This document shows, piece by piece, positions 6,153 through 7,078 of a DNA stretch of 7,078 nt. Numbering within the stretch: position 1 is the stretch's first letter; each line of letters starts with the position of its first letter. The position numbers were made by a program, and so were the translations under genes. A model generated the notes under the pieces. The model worked only from the letters and a program-made list of their open reading frames with translations. It did no database searches and was not told the DNA's origin. Source of the DNA: Ruminococcus sp. (GTDB taxonomy: Bacteria > Bacillota > Clostridia > Oscillospirales > Ruminococcaceae); assembly GCA_017622635.1 (NCBI GenBank), contig JAGAQS010000097.1, positions 1 to 7,078 of the forward strand, written 5' to 3'.

Positions 6153-7078
6153 ATCTGTCGGTGTAAAGAATATTCATGTCAACATAGCCGTCAATACCGT
6201 CAATGCGTCCTGTTGAGCTTGCCTGCCACATGAAGTAGTCACCGTTATAATCTGTTTCGTCGGTATAGTGTGCCAGCCATACGGGGTGGTTGTATTCGTT
6301 TGTCCATACATCATTGAGAACGTTTCTGCTTCCGTAAAGCATAGCGGAATAACCATAGTTTTCCATTTCAATGGCGAACAGGTTGAAAAGTTCGTTGAGG
6401 AAATGTGTACTCATGCCGTACTGCTGAAACGTTGTAAATTCTTCCCAGTCAAAAGCAACGGGGAAATCAAGTTCCTGACCGTCATGCTGTTCTGCGATAT
6501 ATTCTGCAAGTTCCCTGATATCTTCGGCTGAGTTTGCGGTGGTATAGAAGTAAACACCGACTTCCAGTCCTGCCTCACGTGCTTTTCTTATATTTTCGGT
6601 GTACCAGTCATCTATATTTATTTCCTCGTAAAAATAGCCCATTCTTATTATGACAAATTCACAGCCTGCCTCTTTTACGGCGTTGAAATCAATATCACCC
6701 TGCCATGCCGAAACGTCTATGCCGAATTTTCTGTTGTCTCCGCTGTATGTATCCATGAAGTCGGCAAACGGTGTACCGTCGCTGTCACTGATTTCGGACG
6801 GGGTAGGAGCAGGAATTTCACTGAGTACAACAACATTCATGTCCCATGATGTCTGATTTCCCGAACTGTCAGTAACGGTGGCAGTTATTGAGTAGTTGCC
6901 TATTTTTTCGGTGTCAACAGTTCCGTCATACGAAAGAACGGGAGAAGAATCGTAGTTGTCGGCATATCCAACTATACTGCTTAAATTAAAAGGTTCTCCT
7001 TTCTGTACATACGGAGAAGTTCCCATATTAAGCAGAATGGGTGCGGTTGTATCTGAAACGGTGTAACTGACTTTCTGC
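6151..7078 (-). CDS. Secreted GH25 lysozyme (N-acetylmuramidase) with Ig-like domain, N-terminus outside window
   Basis: The C-terminal 308 residues of a cell-wall hydrolase that cuts the MurNAc-GlcNAc bond of peptidoglycan. Reading from the right edge, a bacterial Ig-like/DUF5011-type domain (about 7078-6826) runs from DTTAPI to VTDSSGNQTSWDMNVVV. A Pro/Ser/Asp-rich linker (about 6825-6727) follows, then the GH25 barrel (6726-6154). The barrel starts with FGIDVSAWQG, has the catalytic D-X-E in FDWEEF (Asp 6448-6450, Glu 6442-6444), and ends YVDMNILYTDR. All acidic positions expected for GH25 appear intact, so activity is likely. The frame is open to the window edge. The ATG at 7024-7026 falls inside the Ig-like domain and is not a credible start. 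The signal peptide and any further N-terminal domains are therefore unseen. It is convergent with cpsB and shares its terminator. It could serve envelope remodelling, division or defence; the sequence does not say. Confidence 0.92.
   Translation of the reverse strand, partial: QKVSYTVSDTTAPILLNMGTSPYVQKGEPFNLSSIVGYADNYDSSPVLSYDGTVDTEKIGNYSITATVTDSSGNQTSWDMNVVVLSEIPAPTPSEISDSDGTPFADFMDTYSGDNRKFGIDVSAWQGDIDFNAVKEAGCEFVIIRMGYFYEEINIDDWYTENIRKAREAGLEVGVYFYTTANSAEDIRELAEYIAEQHDGQELDFPVAFDWEEFTTFQQYGMSTHFLNELFNLFAIEMENYGYSAMLYGSRNVLNDVWTNEYNHPVWLAHYTDETDYNGDYFMWQASSTGRIDGIDGYVDMNILYTDR

Noticed and set aside
6268..6856. Open frames on + opposite the lysozyme gene
   Set aside because: They lie opposite a conserved GH25 coding region, lack ribosome binding sites and resemble no known protein.
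7024..7026. ATG as start of the lysozyme gene
   Set aside because: The upstream codons in the same frame (…SDTTAPILLN) belong to the same Ig-like domain, so the gene continues past the window edge.

Overview
The window looks like chromosomal DNA of a Gram-positive Clostridia-type bacterium, probably close to Ruminococcus/Oscillospiraceae. This is inferred from moderately AT-rich DNA with dense, tightly packed genes, purine-rich Shine-Dalgarno sites, an RqcH-type NFACT protein, a CpsB-type PHP phosphatase and a secreted GH25 lysozyme. No rRNA, tRNA, CRISPR array, insertion sequence or phage gene is visible. Seven genes fill almost all of the sequence, and two of them run off the window edges.

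Left block (1-3847, all on +): a 5'-truncated rRNA guanine-N1 methyltransferase (RlmA family), then rqcH (ribosome-associated quality control), an alkyladenine DNA glycosylase (aag/mpg) and an AraC-type regulator. The gaps are 25, 4 and about 7 nt, so this reads as one operon of housekeeping and repair genes with a regulator at its end. I see no convincing terminator after the regulator.

Middle block (3848-6152, +): a 112-nt spacer carries a near-consensus promoter with an extended -10. It drives a two-gene operon: a tyrosine kinase that fuses the Wzz-like membrane adaptor to the kinase domain (Wzc-like layout) and ends in a tyrosine-rich tail, then a CpsB/YwqE-type PHP tyrosine phosphatase overlapping it by 4 bp. 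A strong hairpin with flanking A and T tracts closes the operon. No glycosyltransferase, flippase or polymerase gene lies beside the pair, so it looks like a stand-alone kinase/phosphatase switch for polysaccharide export or cell-envelope control.

Right block (6151-7078, -): the 3' part of a secreted GH25 muramidase with an Ig-like domain ahead of the catalytic domain. It converges on the phosphatase gene and shares its terminator.

I find no clearly new system. The points most worth a second look are the isolated fused kinase/phosphatase bicistron, the Cys-rich AraC regulator directly behind an alkylation-repair glycosylase, and conservative changes at usually conserved positions in RqcH, the kinase and the phosphatase.
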